Shown: positions 1 to 10,472, counted from the stretch's first letter. The stretch: 64,000 nucleotides of DNA from Gammaproteobacteria bacterium (GCA_013816845.1 JACDDU010000006.1:62001-126000), one strand, 5' to 3'. The notes: generated by a model not told the origin, from the letters alone. Made by a program: numbers and translations.

Positions 1-1
1 G

Positions 2-1459
2 GGTGATTCAGGCACGGGCAAAACATATACTGCAAAACTCGTTGCAAAGCAATTAGGCATTCCTTTATGCGTTGGAGAAGATTCGATTAAGCGCTGGTTA
101 TCCCATCCTGAGGAAGGAAATTTATTATTATTAGATGAAGTAAATTTTGCTAAATTAGGTAAATGGGAATTTTTACGCGGGCTTGAGAAGGGTTTGGTGT
201 ATTATGACCATGAATACTATCCCATAACGACGCAGCAAGTCATTGGCACTGGAAATAGTCTGCATTACTCATTGCGGAATTTCCATCCTGTTCTATGGGA
301 TAAAGCCCATGTCATTTGGTTTGCTCCCTTTCAATGTGAATTTATCCAAACGCAAATAAAAAAATATTTGCAAGCTGCGAATCCTTTGGCTTTGCCTAAC
401 GAAGCGAATGAAATGGATTTAATCTATAAATTAATTATTCAAAGTTATCTCTATCTACAAAGTAGTAAACAACATGCAGCAGAAATCACATTGCGTGACA
501 TTGAAAATATTTGTACGCGCATCACCCTGCTGCAAAAATATACCATGGGATTGTCGTGGCGAGATCATACATTACAAGCTATATATGATGAAATGTCTGG
601 AATCTTCTTAAATGTGGCTGCGCAAAAAGAATTTAAAAATTATTTAGTTTCTCTTGGGGGTTCTTGGCAAGAACCCATACCCCATCAGTTGCCACAAGAT
701 AAAAATGTGATTATCCCACCGGCTAAATACCATATTTGGCGATTGATAGAGAATGATTTGCAATTGCGCCAGTTACGGATAAATAAAAAAACAAATTTTT
801 TAGGAAAGTTGGGTCCCTTGATTGAAGGTCCATCTGGTATTGGCAAATCAACTTTGTACATGACTGCATTAGAACAAGCAGGATTACGTCGTGATGCGAC
901 CGACACACAAATGAAGTATATTCAAATTACTGCCGGCAGTTTAAATGATGAGAAAGAATTACTTGAAGCTTTCCATGGTGGAAGTGCAGTGATATTGGAT
1001 GAATTAAATGCGAATCCAAAATTGGAAACATTGCTAAATCAGCTGCTGACGGGCGTTGATTTAAAAAATCAACCCGCAACAAAACCTGGTTTTACCGTCT
1101 TTGCTTCACAGAATCCACCGCAATATGATGGTTGTAAAGTTTCATCACGTGCCATCGTTAATCGCTTACACAAGATAACCATGGATAATTACACTTTCAA
1201 CGACTTTGAATATATTGCTAAAGCGGCTGGCCATCCAGAACCAACGCAATTCACCAAAGATTATTTTGATGAACACAAGAAACACCCTAGCCTCAATGCA
1301 CGTAACTTTTTCTATGGCCTTAAACGCTGTTTGAAGGACCTCCAAAATGATTTGCTTTCTCATGATGCGATGGAAATTGAAACAATGGTCATGCAGCGCT
1401 CGGAGATGAGCGCGTCGCTATTGCAAGATAATAGAGAGGCAAAGCAGTTAAAAATCTAA
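2..1459 (+). CDS. Tandem AAA+ ATPase, dynein/midasin-like (5' end outside window)
   Basis: The frame is open to the left edge, so only the C-terminal 485 residues are present. Two AAA+ modules follow each other. The first has Walker A GDSGTGKT at the very edge and Walker B LLLLDEVN about 45 residues later; the second has Walker A GPSGIGKS (nt about 829-852) and Walker B VILDELN (nt about 988-1008), followed by a sensor-1 like stretch FTVFASQNPP. Tandem AAA_5-type modules are characteristic of midasin/dynein-related and MoxR-like ATPases, which remodel protein complexes. The substrate cannot be read from the sequence. The gene converges on the giant GHKL protein gene at 1993-8034, so the two are not co-transcribed although both resemble eukaryotic chaperone-type machines. 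AAA+ assignment is firm; the subfamily is an inference. Confidence 0.85.
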   Translation, partial: GDSGTGKTYTAKLVAKQLGIPLCVGEDSIKRWLSHPEEGNLLLLDEVNFAKLGKWEFLRGLEKGLVYYDHEYYPITTQQVIGTGNSLHYSLRNFHPVLWDKAHVIWFAPFQCEFIQTQIKKYLQAANPLALPNEANEMDLIYKLIIQSYLYLQSSKQHAAEITLRDIENICTRITLLQKYTMGLSWRDHTLQAIYDEMSGIFLNVAAQKEFKNYLVSLGGSWQEPIPHQLPQDKNVIIPPAKYHIWRLIENDLQLRQLRINKKTNFLGKLGPLIEGPSGIGKSTLYMTALEQAGLRRDATDTQMKYIQITAGSLNDEKELLEAFHGGSAVILDELNANPKLETLLNQLLTGVDLKNQPATKPGFTVFASQNPPQYDGCKVSSRAIVNRLHKITMDNYTFNDFEYIAKAAGHPEPTQFTKDYFDEHKKHPSLNARNFFYGLKRCLKDLQNDLLSHDAMEIETMVMQRSEMSASLLQDNREAKQLKI

Positions 1460-1992
1460 ATTAACTTGTGATTTAACGGATCCACTTACATTTCATGGAT
1501 GATCAAATAATAAATGATGTATGAGTATCGGCTACCGGTACTCTTGAATCAGGAAAAAAGATGCTTCGCGATAAAGCTACAAAATACGTGATTCAATAAG
1601 ATGAATAATATGTAATAAATGGAGATTGAGTTAAATTAATAAAGCACAAGAAGAATTAGCGTTAGAAAAAAACTAAACGCAATTTTGATTTTGTAGACAG
1701 GGTTGAGCCAGCACTGATCATAAATCACCTACCTACCTATTTGATCTAGAGAGCATAAAATGTATGTTTTCAAATAAGGCTATCTACTTAATTATGGTTG
1801 CGTTTATAGTCATAACCTACCCGTCCTTATAATGGGACATTTATACATTAACTATTATCAAATTACAAAATTGCCTTGAGGCATCTACACTTTACTTAAG
1901 TAATATGAGACATCATCATTAATTCTTTCAACAATAGCTTTACTAAAATCATCCGAACCCCCAATTCAATAATTAATAAAAACCATGATTTC
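1460..1992. other. Intergenic region between convergent genes
   Basis: I see no credible gene in this stretch. An imperfect hairpin (arms 1523-1531 and 1535-1543, three-base loop, one G-U pair) lies just after the AAA+ gene. It has no T run and could at most be a weak terminator. Confidence 0.4.
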
Positions 1993-4900
1993 TTATAGCA
2001 CGTTTGAATTCATTGATTTTTCCGTATCGATTTCCATGTTGTCAAAATCTATAGCATTTTTTTCTTTTGCACCTGCAGATCCATTATTCTTTGCCAACGC
2101 TGGGAACAAGCTAAAGAAAGTTAAGTTCTTATTTTTATCTAGAAACTGTTTTTTTAAGAATTCTCTGGTATCAAAGATAAACCCTTTTAAATTTTGGGTG
2201 ACGTTTTTATCAAAGATATTCGTTAAATGCGCAATAATAGTTTTTCTGTCAGAATGCTGGGATAGATTAATTAAAATTTGACGCTGTTTTAGGGCAAACG
2301 TACGATTATGTGTGCTCGAACATTTCTGTTCGAGGTGTGCATGCACTAATTCATGGGCGATAGCGTCTAAAAATTTATTATAATAATTAAGATTTATGCC
2401 ACGATGTTGTTCAAAATCACGCATGATGCAGTTCGTAATACTCTGACTATCATTTAGCGCATAAACGTTCCAATAGATAGTACCAGTATCAGTATTAGTA
2501 TGGAGCAGATCACCGGATCTTGCCGTTGAAAATCCAAATTTCATGTTTTTAAAACCCATACATTCGGCCATATAAACAGACATTTCAAGCAATGCTTGCC
2601 ACACGGGCGCTTCCACTAAATACGCTGGCAGCCAATCAATTGCGGGAAAATTATCGAGAGTCAATGCAAAATTGCTTTGATATTTTTTGGCGACCAACGA
2701 ATTTTCATATCGATGGGCAAATTCTTGCAAACAAAATGGCATTGTTTCTAATTCTGGGAATTTAAGATGAATGATATAATATTGCGCTAGGTCATTTAAA
2801 GAATAAGCATCTTGTTTATTCTCCATACTAGTCAAAAATTGATTCTCTTTTTTCGCTTTAAAGAGCGGTAGATAAGTCATTAATTCATGTAAGTTAGCGA
2901 TAGATTGATATTTATCGTAATGTTGGAGAGGTTTATTATTTTTAATATTTTCCGCATCTTGTTTTAAATCAGGATTTAGCATTTCCATATTTTTTATATA
3001 AAGTTCAAAATATTCAAAAAAGTCATAAGGTAATTCTGTTAATGCGATATGCTCTTGCATAAACAATTGAACATAACCATCAATATAGGCTCTTATAAGA
3101 AACGGTTTAAGAAACTCATAAACATGGTCAGCATCAATGACTTCTGTTCTTTCACGGTTTAATGGAATTTTTTTCGGCAAATCAATAATCAATCCTTTAA
3201 GACGTACGATATTTCGTATTTCTTCAGGTATAAATTGATCTAAATCATTGATAGGACGAACTGATAATCCCCCCACCGTAATCATATCTTCAACGGACTG
3301 ACATAATGTTAGTTTCCCGATCTCGGGGATATCAATGGCTGCAATTATTTTCAAGTCATGGTTGATTGGCTTATCGTTTAAGGTAATGGTTGCTACAGCG
3401 GCATTAACAGTTCTTGCATGCATCTTAAAAGTACGATGGTGACGTGAAGCTTCTAACGTAGGCTTAGTGCTTCGATCAATACGCTCAATCGTTACACCCT
3501 CAAAATGACCAGGCATTATATCCCAAGTTATGTCAATATCAACAATCTTATTATCTTGATAGATTGGCCGAAATTCAAAACAATAGATTTCACCATTGCC
3601 TTTACCGCTTTTAAGTCTTATCAATTCAGCTTGATGATAAACGGTAAAAGCTCCTACTCCATGACCACCAATGAATCGTTGATGTTTATCGCTACGTTTC
3701 GAAGACGTACCAACCAGTCCAAAATAATAGAAAATGTCTTGCAGACTCATCCCCATGCCTTTATTTTCCATCCGAAAGACGCAATGATTATTTTCTCGAT
3801 ATAAATGCACGGGGATGTTTGCATCATCTCCCTTCAATGAATGAGCAGCATAAGCATCTAAAGCGTTTTGTAATAACTCACGTTCATACAAGTGTTTATT
3901 AGGATCGGACTGATGATATATCGCATGCTGTAACAAGCGTAATGGATACGATTTATCCGCATAATTACCCCATTTATTCACTTCCTTGATAAACTCAGCC
4001 GGATCTTTTAACAATTCTAAAATACGGTCATTAAATTGAAACGCCGTCATAAAATTGAGTAATGAAACTTGAGATTGCTTGATCAAAGGTTCAAAACAAG
4101 GTGATTGCAGAGCAGATAATAATTGATTTTCTGGATACATCAGATAATAGCATAATTGGCCAGATACACTGGGCATTTCATCAATCAGCGTTTTCCGAAT
4201 CATAAAGTCTTTTGTGAATTCAAGTTCATACTGGTCGTTGCTTAGTCTAGTATAAAATTCTGCAAGTGTATTGACACCGTAACATTCGACGATATCAATA
4301 AGTTTTTGCGCAATAGGTTCGACTAATTGCTCGTGAGTTATTTTTAAAACTAAATCAAAGGTTTTTAAAACCAAATTGCGGTCGGCAGACGATAATGTTT
4401 CACAAAAATTAATAATCGTTTCATATTCACGGCCCCATTCCAGATTCAATGTAGGCGTATATAAAAAACAATCTATATATGGAGCAATTTTTTTGAAATA
4501 TTCTTGTGGCCAATCAATAAATCGTAAGCACTGACTGTATTGATAAGTCTCTAAATTAAGTTGGTTTAAAAATCGAAGATTATCAAAAGTACTTTTCTTA
4601 CTTAGTTGCTCTTTAGAAAGCGGCATCAGGATGGGTCGAAATTGCATGTTTTCCGGTTTATTTAATAGCACCATGTGGTTTCGAAGTAACTCATTATATT
4701 CAGGCACTGTCTCATTAAAAAAAGAATAACCGGCTCGAGTGAGTAAACCATTCGTTTTTCCCCAACCTTGGGTAATTAAATCATTAGCTTTTCCCGAATA
4801 AGTAGAATTACATCTCTGCAACACGCCCCTTTCTATCTGACCATACGGTGTATATAACCTACTTGTCTCGGGATCTCTGCTATTAAAAGAATAAAATCCA

Positions 4901-7900
4901 TCTTCTTTCTGACTATCAATAAAAGATAATTTTTTATCAGCATGAACTTCGTTACCCTTCAAATCATAGATTTTATAATAAGTATCTTCTTCTTTTAAGG
5001 AAACGCTAATTAATTGCTCTGTTGCGGTTGTCAAAATACTGGCATACCTAACTGGCGGGCAATCAATTTTACAACCATTTGGAAGAAAAACTTCACCCTC
5101 TCCATAAAAGCCATAACCTTCTGATGTTTTATAAATATGAACATCCTTACCGGTGATAATATGTTTGCCTGTTACGTCAAAAATAGAAGTTTTGGTTTTT
5201 TTATTTCCTCCAATGCCCCATGAACTTTCTGAGTCAGCGAGGAGAGCGTCTTTATCAGGATATTCAAAATAATAATGATTGTCATATTTATAAATGGAGG
5301 TGAGTTTAGGATCAAAATTGATCGGTAAAGGGATAATTGATAGACTTTCCGGATCAAGAATCGCAACTTGATTGTTATATAAAATCAAAATCGGCTGTGG
5401 GTTATATAATCTTTGTAAACTGACTTTATTATATTCATCCGATGAGTAATAACTATTTTTTGATTTATTAATATATGGCGTTATAAATTTAAAATGCGCG
5501 TTATCTACCAAACCATTTTCTTTTTCGTTTAAAAAAGTCAGCGTACTATTATTATCATTTGTATTGATGATCGCAGATACTGGATACCCGATTGTTTGTT
5601 GTGAATCGTAAAGATGACAGCTTATCGTATTGGCCGAACAGTTAATTTGAATGAAATTCACTTCGCCTGATTTATCTATAATTGATACATTGTAATGATT
5701 TTCGTCTACTGTTTGGCAATCAAAATACATCACTTCATCACGAAGATGAGAGTTAATTTCAGCAATAACTTTGCCAGACAATGTTGTTAGTATTAAGGGC
5801 GTGACAGATTTGTCACCTGCAAAGAAAAAATCATGCTCCCGTTTTTTTTGCCCCAATAGAAAACCATGCTGAGATAAAATTTTCCCATAGTCTTTTAGAA
5901 CAAATTTATTTGTATTAATATCAATTAAATTGATTATTTCACCACAGCTCTTTCTTGCTAGAAGAGAACTATCAGGGATGACTTCCCATGATGCATTTTT
6001 GTTAGATAATTTAGTTATGAGTCCATTAACTTTGTGATATAAATAGTGCTTAATCCTGAAACCATCAGACTTCATGATGTCGTAATAGTTGCCATCGATT
6101 GGCTTTACAACCATATAATTGCAGCTCATTGATGCATCAACGATTTCCCCTTTACCATTTATAAGATCATAGGTTCCTAATTGATTTTCTAGAGCAAATA
6201 ATTCATTGTCATTAATCGTCAGATCCAAATCCAGGCTGTAAGCTTCTTCGTGCTCTTCGTAATCATTAAAAAGTTGAAGTAATTTCGACTTAACTATTTT
6301 CCATTTTGAATCTCTTAAAATCTGAAAATGTTCATCATAAATCATATGTTTACTATTAACTTGCGTATCATAATAATAGCGTTTTTCTTTGTAACGAAAG
6401 GCTAGCAAAGGACCTGTGATATTGTTAAAAAAGGTAGATTTACTGTGAGTAATATATTTTGGCATAGGATAAATGCTAATTAATGATTTTGCTTTGGCTA
6501 AAATAGCCTCAGCATCAGTATGCGCATTTAATATTAGTTGGGTCGCTTCTTCTCCATATAACCATAACAAACCATGTTGTTGATAAAGATTATGAAATGG
6601 ATGGTTTATTAAATCCTTGTTATAGACAATTTCATTACATTGCTTATCAGATTGCTCAATACTTCTGACACAAAGTTCAGCGTTAATTTCGTTAGGGGGA
6701 TATTTAAAAATTAATGCTAAGAGTTCTAAGTTATGTTCTTTTTTTAATTTTTGATAATACTTTTTATCAACAACCACCCAATTCTCTTTTTTATCAAAAA
6801 TAAATGGTGTTTCTTCATTATAGTTAATGAGATCTGCGACATAAATTTTCGTTTTATCATGATTGAACTCTGACGCGAGATAGGCTACACGTTTTATCCA
6901 GTCGACTGGCAATAAACTTGGATGCAAAGGAATGATATTTCCAGTGACTAAAGGCTTATAAAATGGTGTGTCTGGGACACTAAGATTCGAGGCTAATTTT
7001 TCATTGACAATATGTAGAAGATAATCAAATACATTATCTTTTGATTGTAAGGAATTATTTGTGGTTTGAATTTCTGCAACCAAAGGCGCAATCGTATTTG
7101 CATACAAAACCCATGCCGGATATTCCATGTTTCGCAATTCTGCGATTTTTTGGCGTATTGTTTCCCGTGTTGCATCATGATCTAAAATAATCTTATCACG
7201 TGATTCAGAAATCGTTGTACCATGTAATAAATCCCAAATAACTTTTGTCGTAAAACTATCATTGGATTGGTTGATACGCTGTATACGAATGTTATTAATG
7301 CAGATAGCAGCTTGGTGATGATTATCTTCCGGAACAAATATTTGGCCATTAATTGAAAGAGGAATTTTTAAATCATCGCCAATATTTTCTTTGAGAATTG
7401 CTTCATAATCTTTCGCTGTAATCTCAGTGGAGTTGACTTTTGTAACAGTTCCACACGATTGGATGGAATCATCTGCTTCAACTGCAATTTGTAAGGTGCC
7501 TTCTACTAATCGATATTCCAAGCGACAACCTATTTGTCCCGGAGCGCGTGTTTCAACGATGACCGATGCATTCGGATCATTTAAATGAGCAAGCTTGGTA
7601 AAACTGCCAATTCCAAATCGACCAATTTGTTTTTCAGAATTATTTTTAGTTGTCGCTTTCGGTGGTAAATATTTAGTGCAGACTATTTCTGGTGACATGC
7701 CTTGCCCATTAACTTCCCTGACTTCGTAGTAACCATTCCGAATAATGCAATGAATAGCATCAGGATGCGCATCAATCGAATTGCTAACCTCTTCAACAAT
7801 TGAACGATTACGTTTTTGATTTTGGCTATAAATATCACCCTCCAGCGATTGATCATTTGCTGGATGAAATTGCTTTAACCACTGATCTATTTCATTCTCG

Positions 7901-8034
7901 AAATCATCGGAGCGAAGAAGTTTCTCAAAATCTTTAGGCGTAAATCTATTTTCTTTGGGTTGTAAAATATCTAGTGTGACAAATGTAATCATTTTACTTA
8001 AAGGAATGAATTTTTTAGAGGTTTGATTTGGCAT
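1993..8034 (-). CDS. Giant protein with two GHKL (sacsin/Hsp90-like) ATPase modules and an HExxH motif
   Basis: This 2013-residue protein has two separate GHKL-type ATP-binding modules. Module 1 (about residues 75-150) shows the N box EEVSNSIDA, a G1-like VNGQGM and G2-like GRFGIGSF. Module 2 (about residues 1380-1465) shows LLQNALDA, NKGMGM and GGHGVGAF. In both, the Asp of the usual D-x-G-x-G motif is replaced (Val, Asn). The middle (about 600-1130) is rich in short beta-type repeats resembling WG/propeller units. Near residue 1895 lies HELVHAHLE, an HExxH zinc-protease signature. No signal peptide or membrane segment is evident. Two GHKL modules in one chain recall sacsin, a chaperone. A host-targeted effector, a chaperone/protease or a defence protein are all possible. 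The start at 8034 has a poor ribosome site; Met15 is an alternative. Confidence 0.8.
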   Translation of the reverse strand: MPNQTSKKFIPLSKMITFVTLDILQPKENRFTPKDFEKLLRSDDFENEIDQWLKQFHPANDQSLEGDIYSQNQKRNRSIVEEVSNSIDAHPDAIHCIIRNGYYEVREVNGQGMSPEIVCTKYLPPKATTKNNSEKQIGRFGIGSFTKLAHLNDPNASVIVETRAPGQIGCRLEYRLVEGTLQIAVEADDSIQSCGTVTKVNSTEITAKDYEAILKENIGDDLKIPLSINGQIFVPEDNHHQAAICINNIRIQRINQSNDSFTTKVIWDLLHGTTISESRDKIILDHDATRETIRQKIAELRNMEYPAWVLYANTIAPLVAEIQTTNNSLQSKDNVFDYLLHIVNEKLASNLSVPDTPFYKPLVTGNIIPLHPSLLPVDWIKRVAYLASEFNHDKTKIYVADLINYNEETPFIFDKKENWVVVDKKYYQKLKKEHNLELLALIFKYPPNEINAELCVRSIEQSDKQCNEIVYNKDLINHPFHNLYQQHGLLWLYGEEATQLILNAHTDAEAILAKAKSLISIYPMPKYITHSKSTFFNNITGPLLAFRYKEKRYYYDTQVNSKHMIYDEHFQILRDSKWKIVKSKLLQLFNDYEEHEEAYSLDLDLTINDNELFALENQLGTYDLINGKGEIVDASMSCNYMVVKPIDGNYYDIMKSDGFRIKHYLYHKVNGLITKLSNKNASWEVIPDSSLLARKSCGEIINLIDINTNKFVLKDYGKILSQHGFLLGQKKREHDFFFAGDKSVTPLILTTLSGKVIAEINSHLRDEVMYFDCQTVDENHYNVSIIDKSGEVNFIQINCSANTISCHLYDSQQTIGYPVSAIINTNDNNSTLTFLNEKENGLVDNAHFKFITPYINKSKNSYYSSDEYNKVSLQRLYNPQPILILYNNQVAILDPESLSIIPLPINFDPKLTSIYKYDNHYYFEYPDKDALLADSESSWGIGGNKKTKTSIFDVTGKHIITGKDVHIYKTSEGYGFYGEGEVFLPNGCKIDCPPVRYASILTTATEQLISVSLKEEDTYYKIYDLKGNEVHADKKLSFIDSQKEDGFYSFNSRDPETSRLYTPYGQIERGVLQRCNSTYSGKANDLITQGWGKTNGLLTRAGYSFFNETVPEYNELLRNHMVLLNKPENMQFRPILMPLSKEQLSKKSTFDNLRFLNQLNLETYQYSQCLRFIDWPQEYFKKIAPYIDCFLYTPTLNLEWGREYETIINFCETLSSADRNLVLKTFDLVLKITHEQLVEPIAQKLIDIVECYGVNTLAEFYTRLSNDQYELEFTKDFMIRKTLIDEMPSVSGQLCYYLMYPENQLLSALQSPCFEPLIKQSQVSLLNFMTAFQFNDRILELLKDPAEFIKEVNKWGNYADKSYPLRLLQHAIYHQSDPNKHLYERELLQNALDAYAAHSLKGDDANIPVHLYRENNHCVFRMENKGMGMSLQDIFYYFGLVGTSSKRSDKHQRFIGGHGVGAFTVYHQAELIRLKSGKGNGEIYCFEFRPIYQDNKIVDIDITWDIMPGHFEGVTIERIDRSTKPTLEASRHHRTFKMHARTVNAAVATITLNDKPINHDLKIIAAIDIPEIGKLTLCQSVEDMITVGGLSVRPINDLDQFIPEEIRNIVRLKGLIIDLPKKIPLNRERTEVIDADHVYEFLKPFLIRAYIDGYVQLFMQEHIALTELPYDFFEYFELYIKNMEMLNPDLKQDAENIKNNKPLQHYDKYQSIANLHELMTYLPLFKAKKENQFLTSMENKQDAYSLNDLAQYYIIHLKFPELETMPFCLQEFAHRYENSLVAKKYQSNFALTLDNFPAIDWLPAYLVEAPVWQALLEMSVYMAECMGFKNMKFGFSTARSGDLLHTNTDTGTIYWNVYALNDSQSITNCIMRDFEQHRGINLNYYNKFLDAIAHELVHAHLEQKCSSTHNRTFALKQRQILINLSQHSDRKTIIAHLTNIFDKNVTQNLKGFIFDTREFLKKQFLDKNKNLTFFSLFPALAKNNGSAGAKEKNAIDFDNMEIDTEKSMNSNVL

Positions 8035-8394
8035 GGATTTTTTCTTTTTTGTAGAATTATTATATTTATTTTTTTAACTTGCCAAAATTAACACATTCTT
8101 CAGGTTAGATCGAATATTTTTGGTTTAAATTGAAACTACTGGTTAACTTATAAACAATATAAGTAGTAAAAAATGTGTTTCGGAAAGTTAGTCTTCGCGC
8201 CTATATTTCATAACCATAAATTTAGCAGAATAATTTACAACTCCCTGGAAAACTATCTCTTCGAAATTGTTAAATTTCAAATACTTAATAAAAAGGTCAG
8301 CATCATTTAAGCGGACTTGCGATAATATTATAAGCTCTATGTTCTTTTTCTTTCGTAAAATTTAGTCATATTTGTCTGTGATAGGAGACTAGCA
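8035..8394. other. Intergenic region with a short leftward coding remnant
   Basis: A leftward frame is open from about 8361 to a stop at 8188 and reads like protein (for example VRLNDADLFIKYLKFNNF), but it has no ATG start or ribosome site. It may be the 3' remnant of a lost gene. Otherwise the region should hold the divergent promoters of the giant gene and the hemerythrin gene. Confidence 0.25.
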
Positions 8395-8823
8395 ATGGAT
8401 GCTATAAAATATTTGCGACAAGAACATGCCCAGTTTCGCCGAGTCCTGAAGGAAATTAGCAAATTATCTGACAAAGAAAAACAGAAAACAAAATTTAATA
8501 AATTTTGTAGCGACCTCATACGTCATGAAACGGTCGAAGAAAAAGTTTTTTATCCGGTTTTACGTAAACATAAAGAGTTGCGAGATATCATAAAGCATCT
8601 CGTTTCAGAGGAAAAAAGTGCGGCCAAAGCCATTCGACAATTTAAAAAAGTATATTTCGAATTCATGTGGAAATTAAGATTTGCCAAACTCAAACATGAT
8701 GTTGATCATCACGCGAAAGAAGAAGAGCAAGAATTATTCCCTAAAGTTCGCAAACTTTATAGCAAAGCTGAGTTAAATAAATTGGGTGTTTTAATGAGGA
8801 AATATAAATCAAAATTAAAGTAG
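8395..8823 (+). CDS. Hemerythrin HHE-domain protein
   Basis: The 142-residue, highly charged helical protein has the spaced His/Glu ligands of the hemerythrin HHE cation-binding family: H10 in the first helix (YLRQEHAQF), RHETVEEKVFYP in the second, then DVDHHAKEEEQELFP near the end. Members bind a diiron centre and sense or store oxygen or nitric oxide, or buffer iron. It is cytoplasmic, with no signal peptide. The ATG is preceded by AGGAG about 10 bases upstream, which supports this start. It appears to be a single-gene unit, followed by a hairpin at 8850-8880. Confidence 0.9.
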   Translation: MDAIKYLRQEHAQFRRVLKEISKLSDKEKQKTKFNKFCSDLIRHETVEEKVFYPVLRKHKELRDIIKHLVSEEKSAAKAIRQFKKVYFEFMWKLRFAKLKHDVDHHAKEEEQELFPKVRKLYSKAELNKLGVLMRKYKSKLK

Positions 8824-8849
8824 AGCTGTTGAATTTAACCGCGGGTAGT

Positions 8850-8880
8850 AAACGTTGACTTCAATGATTATCAACGTTTT
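8850..8880 (+). terminator. Probable terminator after the hemerythrin gene
   Basis: Nine-base inverted arms AAACGTTGA (8850-8858) and TCAACGTTT (8871-8879) enclose a 12-base loop and run into TTTTC. The position just after the stop codon fits an intrinsic terminator, though the T run is short. Confidence 0.5.
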
Positions 8881-8891
8881 CAAATCGTTGA

Positions 8892-9242
8892 TTGCAGTTT
8901 TTTCTTAACCTACAACCTTTTGCCGAATTAGGATTTTTTCTCGAACAGTTTAAAGATCAATTTCAAGTAGACAAGCAAATATTAAATATCTTAGAAAAAT
9001 GAAACCTAATAGCGTTCATTACTTAGAACGCAGTAAACGTGAATCCGGAAAGCTAGTTAAACGATGGAATCTTGTTATACCAAAAGCCATTATTAACCGT
9101 GCCTGGGAAGAACCTATTAATGAACATGTCTAAAGAAACATTACAACATGAATCAAAATCAACAGGCTTTAAAATTGAGCATCTTGAAAAAGTTTATATT
9201 TTAATGGATTTATTATCTGATTTTCGACTTTTCCTCAATTAA
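8892..9242 (+). pseudogene. Chain of three overlapping short frames, probably a decayed gene
   Basis: Three short frames follow one another: 8892-9002 (no start codon, ends ILNILEK), 8999-9133 (44 codons, overlapping the first as ATGA) and 9120-9242 (40 codons). Their amino acid composition looks like real protein and their overlaps look like frameshifts within one former gene. I do not recognise the family, and none has a convincing ribosome site. They could also be separate tiny genes. Confidence 0.3.
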
Positions 9243-9290
9243 AAAATAGAATTGTTTTAAAAGGAGAAACTAGAGTGTACTTACGAACTT

Positions 9291-10472
9291 TTACGTCCAT
9301 TTTTCCGCATCTACAATTCGATGCACAATACTATTTATGAACGCCCAATAATGAGTTTGCTGTTTCTTATGTTTAGGAAGCAATTTTGCATCCTCGGACA
9401 TATTAGTCATAATAATAAGCCCATTACCGGCTTTCATGCTCCCAATCAATTTATTTCGATAACCTTCATTTTGACCATCATGCATAAAGTACGTACCACG
9501 AGCTGCAGGATTACCGTATTTGTCACTGATAAAAAAACCAAGTGCCATTGTTTCATCGATACTTGGCTCAATCATTAATTTGGCTGCATCGATCGAAAGA
9601 ATACTATTTTTATTCCCTCGAAGTGATTCTTGCAAACCAATCGTAAACTTTGCTAAATCAGTTGACGTTGTCCATAATCCAGCTGCTGCTAATTCAATAT
9701 AAGTATGTGGCCCACCTTTAACTATTTGTCCATTAGGTCTATAAGGCATTGCTACTTTTTCGATGAATGAGTTTGGTAGTGGTTGTACAAATGTACTATT
9801 ACTCATCCCGAGAGGGATGAGCACTAGTTCGTTCATAACTTCAGGGAATGGTTTTTTGTAAACATCGATAAGGGCTTGTTGAATAATACTATATCCCCCT
9901 CCTGAGTATTTAAAATGCTTCCCTGGGGTGGTGAGAACGCGAACAGGTTCTGAGTTTACTTTAGTTCCTCCTTGCAACACTTCTAACAAGGTGGGAGCTT
10001 CGGCTCCTTTTTGATAACCATAAAACCCAGGCACATTGATGCCAGCACTATGGTTTAATAACCTTCGTAAGGTTACTTTGTTTGTTCTTGTCCATTTATT
10101 TTCAGACACTTTCCAAGCAACCAAATAGTCATTTATGTTTTCATCTAATCTAATTTTATGTTGCTCAACAGCTTTCAAACCAGCTAATGCCGTTACCGGC
10201 TTACTAATCGATGCAGCTTGGAATAAAGTAGAAGCATTAACTGCTTTTTTTGTTTGCTTATTTGTTATACCAAAGCCTTCCGTCCATACGATTTTATAGT
10301 CTCTAACTAGAGCAATGCTAATTCCTGGAACATTAAATTTTTTTTTCTCTTTTTCAAGCCATATCTTGAAATTTGCATCAGGAAAAATATCAGCCAGGCA
10401 AATCAATGGAATATTTATATGAGTCATAAAAACGATCGCACCCACTAATTTTAAATATTTCAATTTATCCAC
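9291..10472 (-). CDS. Serine beta-lactamase-fold hydrolase, exported (class C/esterase family)
   Basis: This is a member of the beta-lactamase/penicillin-binding-protein-like serine hydrolase family (PF00144). Visible motifs are the nucleophile S-x-x-K in AASISK, a YSGGGY motif in the Y-x-N position, and HDGQNEGY in place of the KTG box, as in esterase or peptidase-type members rather than classical AmpC. An N-terminal hydrophobic segment ending at ICLA predicts export to the periplasm. The GGAGG sits directly on the first GTG, so TTG at codon 4 (10463) with 7-base spacing is the more likely start. The substrate may be a cell-wall peptide, an ester or a beta-lactam; sequence alone does not decide. 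Confidence 0.85.
   Translation of the reverse strand: MDKLKYLKLVGAIVFMTHINIPLICLADIFPDANFKIWLEKEKKKFNVPGISIALVRDYKIVWTEGFGITNKQTKKAVNASTLFQAASISKPVTALAGLKAVEQHKIRLDENINDYLVAWKVSENKWTRTNKVTLRRLLNHSAGINVPGFYGYQKGAEAPTLLEVLQGGTKVNSEPVRVLTTPGKHFKYSGGGYSIIQQALIDVYKKPFPEVMNELVLIPLGMSNSTFVQPLPNSFIEKVAMPYRPNGQIVKGGPHTYIELAAAGLWTTSTDLAKFTIGLQESLRGNKNSILSIDAAKLMIEPSIDETMALGFFISDKYGNPAARGTYFMHDGQNEGYRNKLIGSMKAGNGLIIMTNMSEDAKLLPKHKKQQTHYWAFINSIVHRIVDAEKWT

Noticed and set aside
1985-2281. 98-codon rightward frame at the end of the giant gene
   Set aside because: It lies antisense within the well-supported GHKL giant gene and has no family signature.
9291-10472. Antibiotic-resistance beta-lactamase
   Set aside because: The fold family is right, but the KTG box is replaced by HDG, which fits esterase or peptidase-like members better, so resistance is not claimed.
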